Assembly (NCBI GenBank): GCA_018268085.1
Contig: JAFDXE010000004.1
Span: 1 to 64,000, forward strand
From: Bacteroidota bacterium
GTDB lineage: Bacteria > Bacteroidota > Bacteroidia > Chitinophagales > Chitinophagaceae
Length of the DNA: 64,000 nt
Direction of reading: 5' to 3'
Shown: positions 8,907 to 17,295 of the stretch, piece after piece
Position numbering within the stretch: position 1 is the stretch's first letter
How the letters are laid out: every line of letters starts with the position of its first letter
The notes under the pieces: generated by a model
Seen by the model: the letters and a program-made list of their open reading frames with translations, nothing else
Told to the model about the DNA's origin: nothing
The model's database searches: none
Made by a program: the position numbers and the translations under genes

Positions 8907-9858
8907 TGTTCATTGTTTCGGCAATCGCTCTGCCGCCATTTGCAAGCAGTTCCATAGCCATTTGCTGTCCAAAACCTGAAAAACTATTTACCCCTGTTGA
9001 CTTTTCAATACTCGCTTTATGCCTGCCATCCGTAGAGAGAATATTTCCCTTAAACAAAATTTCATCATTTACTATTGTTGCCAATGCACTGATAGGTGTT
9101 GAACATCCGCCCATCAGTGTCCGGAGGAATTCCCGTTCGATCGCAGTACATATTTCAGTTGCGGAGTGATTGATAGCAGACAATGCCTGCGTACAATGCT
9201 CATCAGCTTCCCTGCAAACGGCAACAACCGCACCCTGCGCAGGAGCCGGCAACATCCAGTTGAGCTCCATTGAATTTTCCGGACGCAGGTTGATACGTTC
9301 CAATCCTGCTGCCGCAAAAATTGCCCCATTCCATTTACTATCCTGTAGTTTGCGCAGCCTTGTATTTACATTTCCCCTGAGATCCTCCATTTGCGATCCC
9401 GGGAACCTATGTAACCATTGGGCTTTGCGGCGTATGCTACTGGTTGCAATAGATAACGGCAACGCAGAAACGCCCGATTCTCTTTCGCCGGCATTAACCA
9501 TCTGCTTAATTTGTTCTGCTGATTCATCAAATGGGTGCATCACCAGCAGGTCTTTATAATTTCCTCTTTCCAGCACGGCGCCCTGAACGATGCCTCCAGG
9601 TAGTTGCGTGGGTACATCTTTCATTGAATGTACGGCAATATCAATACTGTTGTTCAGCAAAGCAATATCAAGGCTCCGGGTAAATATCCCCTGTACGCCC
9701 ATTTCATATAACGGCGTTTTTAAATCGATATCGCCTTCGCTTTTTATGTACACTAACGTAGAAGTATAGCCTTTATCTGCCAATAACTCCTGCACAAGCG
9801 TAGCCTGCCATACGGCCAGTTCACTTTCCCTTGTTCCTATCCTTATTGTGGAATTCAT
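8896..9858 (-). CDS. hemC: Porphobilinogen deaminase (hydroxymethylbilane synthase)
   Basis: 320 residues starting MNSTIRIGTRESELAVWQA. The dipyrromethane cofactor Cys is at about residue 252 in LMGGCSTPIS, and AVHSMKDVPTQLP and the ATSSIRRKAQ motif are present. It polymerises four porphobilinogens into hydroxymethylbilane. It starts 1 bp after the hemA stop and overlaps hemD by 11 bp. Confidence 0.97.
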   Translation of the reverse strand: MNSTIRIGTRESELAVWQATLVQELLADKGYTSTLVYIKSEGDIDLKTPLYEMGVQGIFTRSLDIALLNNSIDIAVHSMKDVPTQLPGGIVQGAVLERGNYKDLLVMHPFDESAEQIKQMVNAGERESGVSALPLSIATSSIRRKAQWLHRFPGSQMEDLRGNVNTRLRKLQDSKWNGAIFAAAGLERINLRPENSMELNWMLPAPAQGAVVAVCREADEHCTQALSAINHSATEICTAIEREFLRTLMGGCSTPISALATIVNDEILFKGNILSTDGRHKASIEKSTGVNSFSGFGQQMAMELLANGGRAIAETMNNAR

Positions 9859-9859
9859 T

Positions 9860-11104
9860 TTATGCTAATGCGGCGGTTGAAATAAAATCGTTGATCGCTT
9901 CAATATAATGGCAGCCCGGCTGATTTTGCGTACGCATTTTAACAGCCATCCCATTTATAACTTTTTGAATCCTGTCTTTTTTGGAATTACCATCCTCAAT
10001 GGTATTTAATATACCCGGATCAAATATACTGTCGGCCTGTATGGTGAGTAATTTATGCTTTACAACTTTCAGCAAGGGTACATGCCTGCGCATTTCATGC
10101 CATTCCATAAACTCGGCTAACTGCGCTGCAATAATTTCCAGCGCTTTTGGAACTTCGGCAGCACGTTTCTGCAATGTTTCATCTTTAATTTTACTCAGCT
10201 CATCTACATTAATCAATTCAACAAATGAATTTAACCTGAGCTGTTCATCTACATTACAGGGAACAGAAAGATCTATTATGAGCTTTTGTTGAGTACCGGC
10301 GATGTGTTTGCTGGTGATTATCGGTTCGTTTGCATTGGTTGCAACCAAAACAATATCTGCATCGGAGATACACTGCTGCATATTCTCCATTACATCAAAT
10401 CCGAAATTAAATTGCTGCGACAATTCCCTTGCTTTTTCAACACTGCGGTTCAGCAACACAACCCGGGTGCCCGGTAAATAATCAGCAATGTTCTTACAGG
10501 TATTGGTTCCAATTTTACCAACGCCTATGAGCAATATTTTTTTATGGGTTACGGCTTCTCTAAATTTATCTTTAATGAACTGAACGGCAGCAAAAGATAC
10601 CGATACCGTTCCGCCACTTAACAATGTATTCGTACGTATTTTCTTAGAAGTTTTCAGTACATCATTGAGCATACGTTCGAGGTAGGCGCCGATCACATTT
10701 CCTTTCTTTGCAATTTTCGCTGATTGTTTGATCTGGCCAACAATCTCATAGTCGCCCAGTATCTGCGAATCCAGTCCGGCTGCTACTTCAAACAAATGCT
10801 GAATCGCTTTTTCCCCGGAATGAATGTAGGCTCGCTCATTGAAGGTTTCGAGAGTTCCTGAAGTTTGTGAACAAAGTAAAGCAGAAAGCTGACCTGCGTT
10901 TTCGGCAAAACCATAAATCTCGGTGCGATTGCAGGTTGACAACACAAAAAACTCGTGAATGTCAAACTGGGCGGCAGATGCGATCAGCAATTCATATTGT
11001 TCGTTGTTAATGGCAAACTGACCGCGGGCAGCCGCATCTGTTTTTTTATAATTGATTCCCGCAATGAAGAATGAAGAAATATTTGTAACCCCGGGATAAT
11101 GCAT
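9860..11104 (-). CDS. hemA: Glutamyl-tRNA reductase
   Basis: 414 residues. The catalytic Cys lies at about residue 58 in VLSTCNRTEIYGF, and the NADPH-binding stretch is GVGKIGTNTCKNI. It reduces glutamyl-tRNA to glutamate-1-semialdehyde, the committed step of C5 haem synthesis. It is the first gene of the minus-strand hem run, and AGGAAG lies about 10 bp before its ATG. A TAATTTTG -7 box and a CRP/FNR-type palindrome lie upstream. Confidence 0.97.
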   Translation of the reverse strand: MHYPGVTNISSFFIAGINYKKTDAAARGQFAINNEQYELLIASAAQFDIHEFFVLSTCNRTEIYGFAENAGQLSALLCSQTSGTLETFNERAYIHSGEKAIQHLFEVAAGLDSQILGDYEIVGQIKQSAKIAKKGNVIGAYLERMLNDVLKTSKKIRTNTLLSGGTVSVSFAAVQFIKDKFREAVTHKKILLIGVGKIGTNTCKNIADYLPGTRVVLLNRSVEKARELSQQFNFGFDVMENMQQCISDADIVLVATNANEPIITSKHIAGTQQKLIIDLSVPCNVDEQLRLNSFVELINVDELSKIKDETLQKRAAEVPKALEIIAAQLAEFMEWHEMRRHVPLLKVVKHKLLTIQADSIFDPGILNTIEDGNSKKDRIQKVINGMAVKMRTQNQPGCHYIEAINDFISTAALA

Positions 11105-11134
11105 GGTATAACTTCCTATGATTTTTTAACGCAA

Positions 11135-11210
11135 CAAAATTAAATCCGCACTCCCGTGATAACTAATTATTCTGTCATTAGACTGTCATTTCTATAACTG
11201 ATCTTCATCA
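11135..11210 (-). promoter_or_regulatory. hemA promoter (TAATTTTG) and CRP/FNR-type palindrome
   Basis: On the minus strand, TAATTTTG (plus coordinates 11135-11142) matches TAnnTTTG and sits 30 bp before hemA. Upstream, CTGATCTTCATCAG (core TGAT-CTTC-ATCA at 11199-11210) is a perfect inverted repeat of the type found throughout the right half of the window. Its centre is 62.5 bp from the -7 box, one helical turn further than the 51.5 bp common elsewhere. Control of hemA by an FNR-like factor is inference. Confidence 0.5.
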
Positions 11211-11290
11211 GTATTGCACCTGATAAAATTCAGATCTGTATTCATGTTTAATTTTCATGTAATTTTTGCCCGATACAAAACAGTAGTGCA

Positions 11291-11298
11291 TACATTTG
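11291..11298 (+). promoter_or_regulatory. hemH -7 box TACATTTG, near-leaderless
   Basis: TACATTTG matches the -7 consensus exactly, with TTTG at 11265-11268 as a possible -33 element (22-bp spacer, slightly long). The hemH ATG at 11305 follows only 6 bp after the box, so the mRNA would be leaderless or almost so. This also excludes the TTG at 11296 as start. Confidence 0.6.
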
Positions 11299-11304
11299 CA
11301 GTTT

Positions 11305-12321
11305 ATGAATAAGCGTGGCATTTTATTGATGAACCTTGGTTCGCCGGACAGCACGGCTGTTCCTGATGTAAAAAAATACCTGAACCAGTTTTTAATGGAT
11401 GAACGGGTAATAGACATCCCTTATCTTTTTCGCCTGTTGCTGATCAAAGGCATCATCGTTCCTACAAGAGCACCGAAATCGGCAGAGGCATATAAAACCA
11501 TCTGGACTGAAAACGGTTCCCCGTTGGTTGTAATTACGCAGCAACTTCAAAAAGCATTGCAACAAATTACAGATTGCCCTGTAGAAATTGCGATGCGTTA
11601 CGGAAACCCGACAGTAAAATCCGGATTTGATCGTTTACTTAAAAGAGAGCCTGGTATAAAAGAAGTGATAGCGGTTCCTTTGTATCCGCATTATGCCATG
11701 TCGTCTTACGAAACGGCTGTTGAACATGCAAAAGAGGTGTATAAAACAAACAACTATCGTTTTAACCTTGATTTTGTAAAGCCGTATTATAATCACGCTG
11801 GTTATATCAACGCCTTGGCAGAGCGGATGCGCCCTTATTTTCAAAAAGAATACGATCATATTTTATTCAGTTATCATGGCATACCGCAAAGGCATATCCG
11901 AAAAAGTGATATTACAGGCGCTCATTGTTTACGCTCTGCCAACTGCTGTGAAACAGATTCTGCTGCTCATTCATTTTGCTACAGGCATCAATGCTTCACA
12001 ACCACCAGGCTGGTAATGGAACAATTGAACATTCCTGCAGATAAGTTCAGTATTTCATTTCAATCCCGATTGGGAAAAGGATGGCTGGAACCATTTACAG
12101 ATATCCGTCTCGAACAAATGCCATCAGAAGGAATAAAGAAATTGCTGATACTATGCCCTGCATTTGTGAGTGATTGCCTGGAAACACTTGAAGAAATTGC
12201 AGAAAGAGGGAAAGAAACATTTCTACACGCCGGAGGTATTGAGTATGAAATGATCCCCTGTTTAAATACTGATCATTTATGGGTAGAGGTATTGAAGGAA
12301 CTAACGGAAGCAAATTCATAA
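11305..12321 (+). CDS. hemH: Ferrochelatase
   Basis: 338 residues from the ATG at 11305 (MNKRGILLMNLGSPDS). The metal-site His is in LFSYHGIPQRHI and the conserved Glu in CLETLEEIAERG. A Cys-rich insert (HCLRSANCCETDSAAHSFCY) is typical of Bacteroidota ferrochelatases. It inserts Fe2+ into protoporphyrin IX. It is divergent from hemA and 12 bp before hemJ, with which it probably forms an operon. Confidence 0.97.
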   Translation: MNKRGILLMNLGSPDSTAVPDVKKYLNQFLMDERVIDIPYLFRLLLIKGIIVPTRAPKSAEAYKTIWTENGSPLVVITQQLQKALQQITDCPVEIAMRYGNPTVKSGFDRLLKREPGIKEVIAVPLYPHYAMSSYETAVEHAKEVYKTNNYRFNLDFVKPYYNHAGYINALAERMRPYFQKEYDHILFSYHGIPQRHIRKSDITGAHCLRSANCCETDSAAHSFCYRHQCFTTTRLVMEQLNIPADKFSISFQSRLGKGWLEPFTDIRLEQMPSEGIKKLLILCPAFVSDCLETLEEIAERGKETFLHAGGIEYEMIPCLNTDHLWVEVLKELTEANS

Positions 12322-12333
12322 CCAGCATTCAGC

Positions 12334-12858
12334 ATGTTCTTCTACATCAAAGCACTTCATATCATTTTCATCGTTACCTGGTTTGCCGGGATGTTTTACA
12401 TTCCAAGGTTGTTTATTTATAATACGGAAGCTAACGGTAAGGCCGAGCCTGAACGATCGATATTGCAAAAACAACTGGGCATTATGAGCAGGCGATTGTG
12501 GTATGGAATAACCTGGCCGTCGGCAATACTCACTGCCATACTTGGCACCTGGACGGCAATTTTATACGGATTTATTCCAACATGGCTTTGGATCAAACTC
12601 GGATTTGTGGCCGCATTGTTCATCTATCACGGCAGCCTGCACAAAATTTTTAAGGATCAGTCGAAAGGAATTTTCCTGTACTCTTCGCAGCAATTGAGAA
12701 TATGGAATGAAGTGGCTACGGTTATGCTGGTTGCTATTGTTATGCTGGCAACCGTAAAGCAAAGCATTAGTATCGTGTGGGGAATTACAGGTTTGATCTT
12801 GTTCATCGCCCTATTGATGAGCGCCATCAGGATCTATAAAATAGTAAGAAAGGACTAA
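12334..12858 (+). CDS. hemJ: Protoporphyrinogen IX oxidase HemJ
   Basis: 174 residues, almost entirely membrane-embedded with four to five hydrophobic segments. It starts MFFYIKALHIIFIVTWFAGM; the early His (about residue 9) and the GMFYIPRLFIY stretch match the HemJ/UPF0093 family, whose members oxidise protoporphyrinogen IX to protoporphyrin IX. Its place directly after hemH fills the only gap left in the pathway, which strengthens the call. Confidence 0.92.
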   Translation: MFFYIKALHIIFIVTWFAGMFYIPRLFIYNTEANGKAEPERSILQKQLGIMSRRLWYGITWPSAILTAILGTWTAILYGFIPTWLWIKLGFVAALFIYHGSLHKIFKDQSKGIFLYSSQQLRIWNEVATVMLVAIVMLATVKQSISIVWGITGLILFIALLMSAIRIYKIVRKD

Positions 12859-12864
12859 GCACAA

Positions 12865-13044
12865 TCAGTACCTGAAACGGGTATTCAATATCCAGTCGTT
12901 TTCATCAACCATTGTATCCGGGTGCTTCGGAGCTTTTAATATTGCTTCAAGGTTTTTCACCTCGCAAACGGTTGTACAAACATCTTTTGAATTAACTGAA
13001 AAAGAAATTACCAGCAGTAATATTATTTTGATAATCGTTCTCAT
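12865..13044 (-). CDS. Small secreted protein, 59 aa, unknown
   Basis: A complete reading frame runs from the ATG at 13042-13044 to TGA at 12865-12867. It begins MRTIIKIILLLVISFSVNS, a good signal peptide, followed by a 40-residue mature part with two Cys (DVCTTVCEVKNLEAIL) and an aromatic, basic C-terminus (NTRFRY). It lies 56 bp after the response regulator on the same strand, so it may share its transcript. I recognise no family. Signal peptide, clean stop and position make it a probable real gene. Confidence 0.6.
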   Translation of the reverse strand: MRTIIKIILLLVISFSVNSKDVCTTVCEVKNLEAILKAPKHPDTMVDENDWILNTRFRY

Positions 13045-13100
13045 ACCCGAAATTAATTATTTATGGATTTTTTATACTCACATAAACATGTGAAATAGTA

Positions 13101-13733
13101 TTATACAATTTTATCCTTGAAGGCTTTGGCCACTGCTTCACTTTTACTGTTTACATGCAGCTTCTCGTAGATCTTTTTGATATGACTTCTAACCGTATCT
13201 ATGGATATGAACATTTCATTGGCGATCATTTTATAACTGTACCCTTCCACCAACAATTGAAGCACCTGTTTTTCTCTTTCAGAAAGATTGTAATCCTCCC
13301 CCTTTTCGCTGTTCATGGAAGAAAACATTTTGAGTACCTGTGTGGCTACCGACGCCGTCATGGGCGCACCACCCGTTTGTGCTTCAGCTATATATTCAAG
13401 TAACCTGGCCGGAGGTGTTTTTTTCAAAATGTATCCGTTTGCGCCATTGCTGATGGCCTGGAAAATATTCTTATTGTCGTCAAAAACAGTAAGCATCAGG
13501 ATCTTCACCTGGTCGTTCACCTGCCTGATCCGTTTCAAACCTTCCAAACCATTCACACCCGGCATATCTATATCCATTAAAATTACATCCGGATTATACG
13601 CTTCCACTTCCTGTACTACGTTCTCGCAGTTCTTAAATCCGGCCAGTACTTCAAAGCCTTCCGAGCCGCTAATGAGCATGGTTAACCCTTCACGCAACTG
13701 GGGATTGTCTTCATACAAAAGGATCTTGATCAT
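13101..13733 (-). CDS. NarL/FixJ-type response regulator
   Basis: 210 residues from the ATG at 13731-13733 (MIKILLYEDNPQL); 22 extra upstream codons are not receiver-like. The receiver domain has the acidic pair at 8-9, phospho-acceptor Asp54 in VILMDIDMPG, and the Lys in ILKKTPP. The C-terminal LuxR-type HTH contains LSEREKQVLQLLVEGYSYK and IDTVRSHIKKIYEKL. The likely partner is the orphan-looking Y_Y_Y/HisKA_3 kinase encoded at 17296-20361 on the same strand; that pairing is inferred. Targets are unknown. Confidence 0.93.
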   Translation of the reverse strand: MIKILLYEDNPQLREGLTMLISGSEGFEVLAGFKNCENVVQEVEAYNPDVILMDIDMPGVNGLEGLKRIRQVNDQVKILMLTVFDDNKNIFQAISNGANGYILKKTPPARLLEYIAEAQTGGAPMTASVATQVLKMFSSMNSEKGEDYNLSEREKQVLQLLVEGYSYKMIANEMFISIDTVRSHIKKIYEKLHVNSKSEAVAKAFKDKIV

Positions 13734-13861
13734 CTTATAAATTTGTCCGGTTAAGAAATAAATCTTTATAAAATTAACACAGTTTAATTGCTTGTACAAT
13801 CACATGAATATGTAATACTGAACGATAAGTATTTTGCAAATGCTAATCTCTTAAAACAAAA

Positions 13862-14378
13862 TTGATTGAAATCTATTATTTTACAGTTGACTCAGAAATC
13901 AACAACGCCTGTTATGAGATGCTCTACTATCTCGCACCAGCAAAAATCGGGCGTACCTGTGTATGAGATGTAAAGAGAAACGTTGTTAAAAAAAGCAGGC
14001 ATAACTACCTTTGTATTGCGCAAATAGGAACACCAGCCTAATTTAAGAACACACGCTGATGTGATTATTTTAAACCGGATAAGATTTTCAGAGGAGATCT
14101 AGCAGACAAAAGAATTACATTTACCTACGATAAAAATGTGAACCAGGTGAATTAACGATGGCGGTATCGTTGACAGATCATTTGTTAAGTAAGTTCGATA
14201 TTTCAAATTACAAATACACGAATACCGAAGCATTGCTGAAACTGACCAGGACGAAAGCAAAGGAAAGAAAATTACAACGCCTCAATTGAAAGTTGTAAAA
14301 AGCAAAACACAGGATTTAAAGGAACAACTGAAATCAAGTTTAGGCACTAAACATAAAAAGCTTCGTAATGAGCCTTAG
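13862..14378 (+). pseudogene. ku: Decayed ku gene (NHEJ DNA end-binding protein), 3' two thirds
   Basis: No intact frame exists, but consecutive frames spell Ku-like segments in the right order: AGITTFVLRK at about 13995-14024, ADVIILNRIRFSEEI at 14055-14099, MAVSLTDHLLSKFDISNYKY at 14158-14217, and VVKSKTQDLKEQLKSSL at 14292-14342. Stops interrupt at 13971, 14025 and 14100, with frameshifts near 14135 and 14270 and a duplicated TATGAGATG word at 13913 and 13962. The 5' third is not recognisable. The relic's TAG (14376) overlaps the ligD ATG by 11 bp, the normal coupled ku-ligD arrangement. Confidence 0.85.
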
Positions 14379-15918
14379 CAGATATAAACAAAAAAGAGAT
14401 TTCACTTCTACTCCAGAGCCGGAAGGGCGCAGCAGGAAATCTGCTTCCCGACTTTCGTTTGTGGTTCAACGTCATAAAGCAACCCATCTGCATTACGACT
14501 TCCGATTGGAAATGGATGGCGTATTAAAAAGCTGGGCGATTCCAAAAGGACCATCAATGAATCCGGGCGATAAGCGTTTGGCTTTGATGGTTGAAGATCA
14601 TCCGTATGATTACAAAGATTTTAAAGGAATCATTCCTGAAGGTTATGGCGCAGGCATTGTTGAAATCTGGGATAAAGGAACGTATTGTGGTGAGGATGAA
14701 AAAGGAAACGCGGTGGATGAAAAAGCAACAAGGGCTGCCCTGAAAGCCGGCAATCTTAAATTTTCATTGAACGGAAAGAAATTAAAAGGCTCATTTGCAC
14801 TCGTAAAACTGAAGAACAACAGCAAAGGGAATAGCTGGTTGCTCATTAAGCACCGTGACAAATACGCAGTAGATACAGCATACGACAGTGAAAAAATAAC
14901 AGCCGAAAATTCACCTATTAATAAATGGCTGAAAGAAAACAGCAATGGAAATACTTCGGCCAACCCTAAACGTAAGCAGCTTACAGCGAAAAAGAAAATT
15001 GCAGACGATGACCCGTTGGTTATTGGAAAGGAAACCGTTCAACTTAGTAATCTTTCAAAGATTTACTGGCCCGATAAGAAAATAACCAAGGGAATGCTGA
15101 TCGACTATTACCAGGAGATAGCAGCATACATTTTACCATTTTTAAAAGACAGGCCGCAATCGCTGAAACGAAATCCGAACGGAATATTGGATAAAGGATT
15201 CTTTCAGAAAAATGCCGGTGATAACGTGCCTTTCTTTGTTCAAACATTCCAGGCCCATGCAACTTCCACAAATAAAGATGTTGATTACATAGTTTGTAAC
15301 AATAAAGCAACGCTCGCCTATATAAACAATCTTGGATGCATAGAAATAAATCCCTGGCATTCCACTACCAAAAAACCTGATCACCCTGATTACCTGCTGA
15401 TTGATATTGATCCCTCAGCAAAAAACAATTACGATGATGTGGTAGAAGTAGCATTGGCGTTTAAAAAACTATTAGACATTGCAAGAATAACGGGTTACTG
15501 TAAAACATCAGGTGCCTCAGGAATGCATATTTACTTACCAATGGGTAAAAAATATCATTATGCTGAAGTAAAAGAATTTGCTCACTTGTTGTGCATACTC
15601 GTGAACCAGCAACTACCTGGTCTTACTACACTCGAAAGAAGACTAGCCAAGAGGAATAAGAAACAAATTTATCTCGACTACCTTCAAAATAGCAATGGAC
15701 AAACCATTTGTTCTGTATATAGTGTACGCCCTGTTAACAATGCATGTGTTTCTATGCCCTTACAATGGGAACAGGTGAAAAAGGGAATCAGGCCATCGGA
15801 TTTTACCATAAAAAATGCTGTTACCATTATCCGGCAAAACCCGGATCTTTTTAAAGGCGTGCTGGGCAAGGGCATCAATATTAAGAAGGCTGTAAGTCTC
15901 CTCCCACAATCTATCTAA
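14368..15918 (+). CDS. ligD: LigD-like protein: 3'-phosphoesterase plus polymerase/primase, no ligase domain
   Basis: 516 residues. Residues about 10-160 are the phosphoesterase domain (QRHKATHLHYDFRLEMDG, with H36, H42 and D44, and PEGYGAGIVEIWDKG). After a Lys-rich linker, about 215-510 is the polymerase domain (KIYWPDKKITKGM, RPQSLKRNPNG, catalytic DIDP near 347, KTSGASGMHIYLP, YSVRP). The usual Bacteroidota LigD is PE-LIG-POL of over 800 residues; here the ATP-dependent ligase domain with KxDG is absent. With ku also broken, end joining by this locus is probably lost, though PE and POL look intact. Confidence 0.92.
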   Translation: MSLSRYKQKRDFTSTPEPEGRSRKSASRLSFVVQRHKATHLHYDFRLEMDGVLKSWAIPKGPSMNPGDKRLALMVEDHPYDYKDFKGIIPEGYGAGIVEIWDKGTYCGEDEKGNAVDEKATRAALKAGNLKFSLNGKKLKGSFALVKLKNNSKGNSWLLIKHRDKYAVDTAYDSEKITAENSPINKWLKENSNGNTSANPKRKQLTAKKKIADDDPLVIGKETVQLSNLSKIYWPDKKITKGMLIDYYQEIAAYILPFLKDRPQSLKRNPNGILDKGFFQKNAGDNVPFFVQTFQAHATSTNKDVDYIVCNNKATLAYINNLGCIEINPWHSTTKKPDHPDYLLIDIDPSAKNNYDDVVEVALAFKKLLDIARITGYCKTSGASGMHIYLPMGKKYHYAEVKEFAHLLCILVNQQLPGLTTLERRLAKRNKKQIYLDYLQNSNGQTICSVYSVRPVNNACVSMPLQWEQVKKGIRPSDFTIKNAVTIIRQNPDLFKGVLGKGINIKKAVSLLPQSI

Positions 15919-15958
15919 GATTTGCAAATCACCTTTTATACTCCAACCGGATACATTT

Positions 15959-16084
15959 ATGCGGCCTGGCCGGGATAAAACTTACGACAAGAAAAAAAAC
16001 AAACAGGGGATCATTACACTTCGTAAAGAAAATAACAGTACAACATTGCCGGCTGGATTATCTTTCAAAATGAGTAATATTTAA
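15959..16084 (+). CDS. Doubtful 41-aa ORF after ligD
   Basis: The 212-bp gap between ligD and the acyltransferase contains one frame, ATG at 15959 to TAA at 16082, giving a basic 41-residue product (MRPGRDKTYDKKKNKQG...). A TACATTTA word overlaps its start. I recognise no family, and it may be chance or a leftover fragment. Nothing else is seen in the gap. Confidence 0.2.
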   Translation: MRPGRDKTYDKKKNKQGIITLRKENNSTTLPAGLSFKMSNI

Positions 16085-16130
16085 CAACATTCCACTACGT
16101 TCAGGCTACAACGTTATGCACCGTTTAGCA

Positions 16131-17237
16131 TCAGATACCGCGGCCACCTGTAGCAATTCTATACCATCCAGGCAATAGTTTTCTCAGGAGCGCTCCTACT
16201 TCGATACAGAAGAGAATCATGAGCAACGGAATAACCAGGAAACTGATCAGCCTGTAATTAGGAATATTATGAAGGTACATGTGTGAGAGGCTCATTACAT
16301 AGTTGAGCAGCGGAACATGCAATCCGAAAATTATGAACGAGAATGAAGTGGCCCACAAAAACCATTTCCGGTGCATGAACCATTTAACCACTGCATCGCC
16401 GCTATACCAAACCGCTACCACGCCAGCCATTACTGCAATAAAATGCATTAACATCATCGTCCAGTACGTTACAAAGTTGTGGCTTTCAAATTCAAATGCC
16501 ATAAAGGTTTTAATAACAACGATGCCGATGAAGATTAACCAGTAGAGATATGCACTAAACCATATTGGTTTCTTATCAAGAGGGAAATGTGTTTTATTCA
16601 GCCAGATCCCGGCAGTAAAGAAGAACATTCCCTGCGCATCAATGATATACAGTTGAAATATCATCACCATCAGGATGAACATAATTGAAAACCAGGGGAT
16701 CGGGTATTTGGTAACGATCCACCTGAATACCGGGTAAAGTAAATTGTACACAAAAAGATTCCGGATAAACCAGAGTTGGTATGAGGGTGGAGCAATCAGC
16801 CATCTTTTCAACACTTCTATCCAACCTAATTCCGCATAAGGCTTGTTTACACCAAACTGATCTACTTTGGATTGCTGTACAGCCTGCGCCATAATTTCGT
16901 TTTGCTGCCATAGCCAGGTGATACCTATTCCAATGGCGCCCCAAATGAAATAAGGTATCATCAGTGTTACGAATCGCTTCTTAGCCCGTTCTGCATAAGG
17001 CTTGTAATCCTGTAAGGAAAATATGTACCCGGATATCATAAACAACATGGGTATCCGAAAACGCAACAATCCATTCGAAATAAAATATTCGAAGTATCCC
17101 GCAAACGTGATCGGTTCATCAACCAGGCTGGCAGGAGTTAAATAGGTTTCTTTTAAATTATATCCATGTACAAACAGCAACAATGCAATGCATATAAAAG
17201 AATAAAACCTGAATTTCTGACTGATCAATCGATTCAT
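16131..17237 (-). CDS. Acyltransferase 3 family membrane protein
   Basis: 368 residues with about ten hydrophobic segments. The early HGYNLKE (histidine after the first segment), LRFRIPMLFMISGYIFSL and IPYFIWGAI are typical of the OafA/acyltransferase 3 family, which O-acylates surface glycans or other substrates across the membrane. The substrate is unknown. It follows the sensor kinase gene by 58 bp on the same strand and could be co-transcribed. Confidence 0.88.
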   Translation of the reverse strand: MNRLISQKFRFYSFICIALLLFVHGYNLKETYLTPASLVDEPITFAGYFEYFISNGLLRFRIPMLFMISGYIFSLQDYKPYAERAKKRFVTLMIPYFIWGAIGIGITWLWQQNEIMAQAVQQSKVDQFGVNKPYAELGWIEVLKRWLIAPPSYQLWFIRNLFVYNLLYPVFRWIVTKYPIPWFSIMFILMVMIFQLYIIDAQGMFFFTAGIWLNKTHFPLDKKPIWFSAYLYWLIFIGIVVIKTFMAFEFESHNFVTYWTMMLMHFIAVMAGVVAVWYSGDAVVKWFMHRKWFLWATSFSFIIFGLHVPLLNYVMSLSHMYLHNIPNYRLISFLVIPLLMILFCIEVGALLRKLLPGWYRIATGGRGI

Positions 17238-17295
17238 TGTACATAATTATTTCCGGCTCAGTTATTCCACCGGTTTATTGCCGCAATACTTGTTA

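Noticed and set aside
13913..13970. Direct repeat TATGAGATG flanking about 40 bp, as a possible insertion-sequence footprint
   Set aside because: It lies within the decayed ku gene and is better explained as a small local duplication; no transposase or terminal inverted repeats are present.
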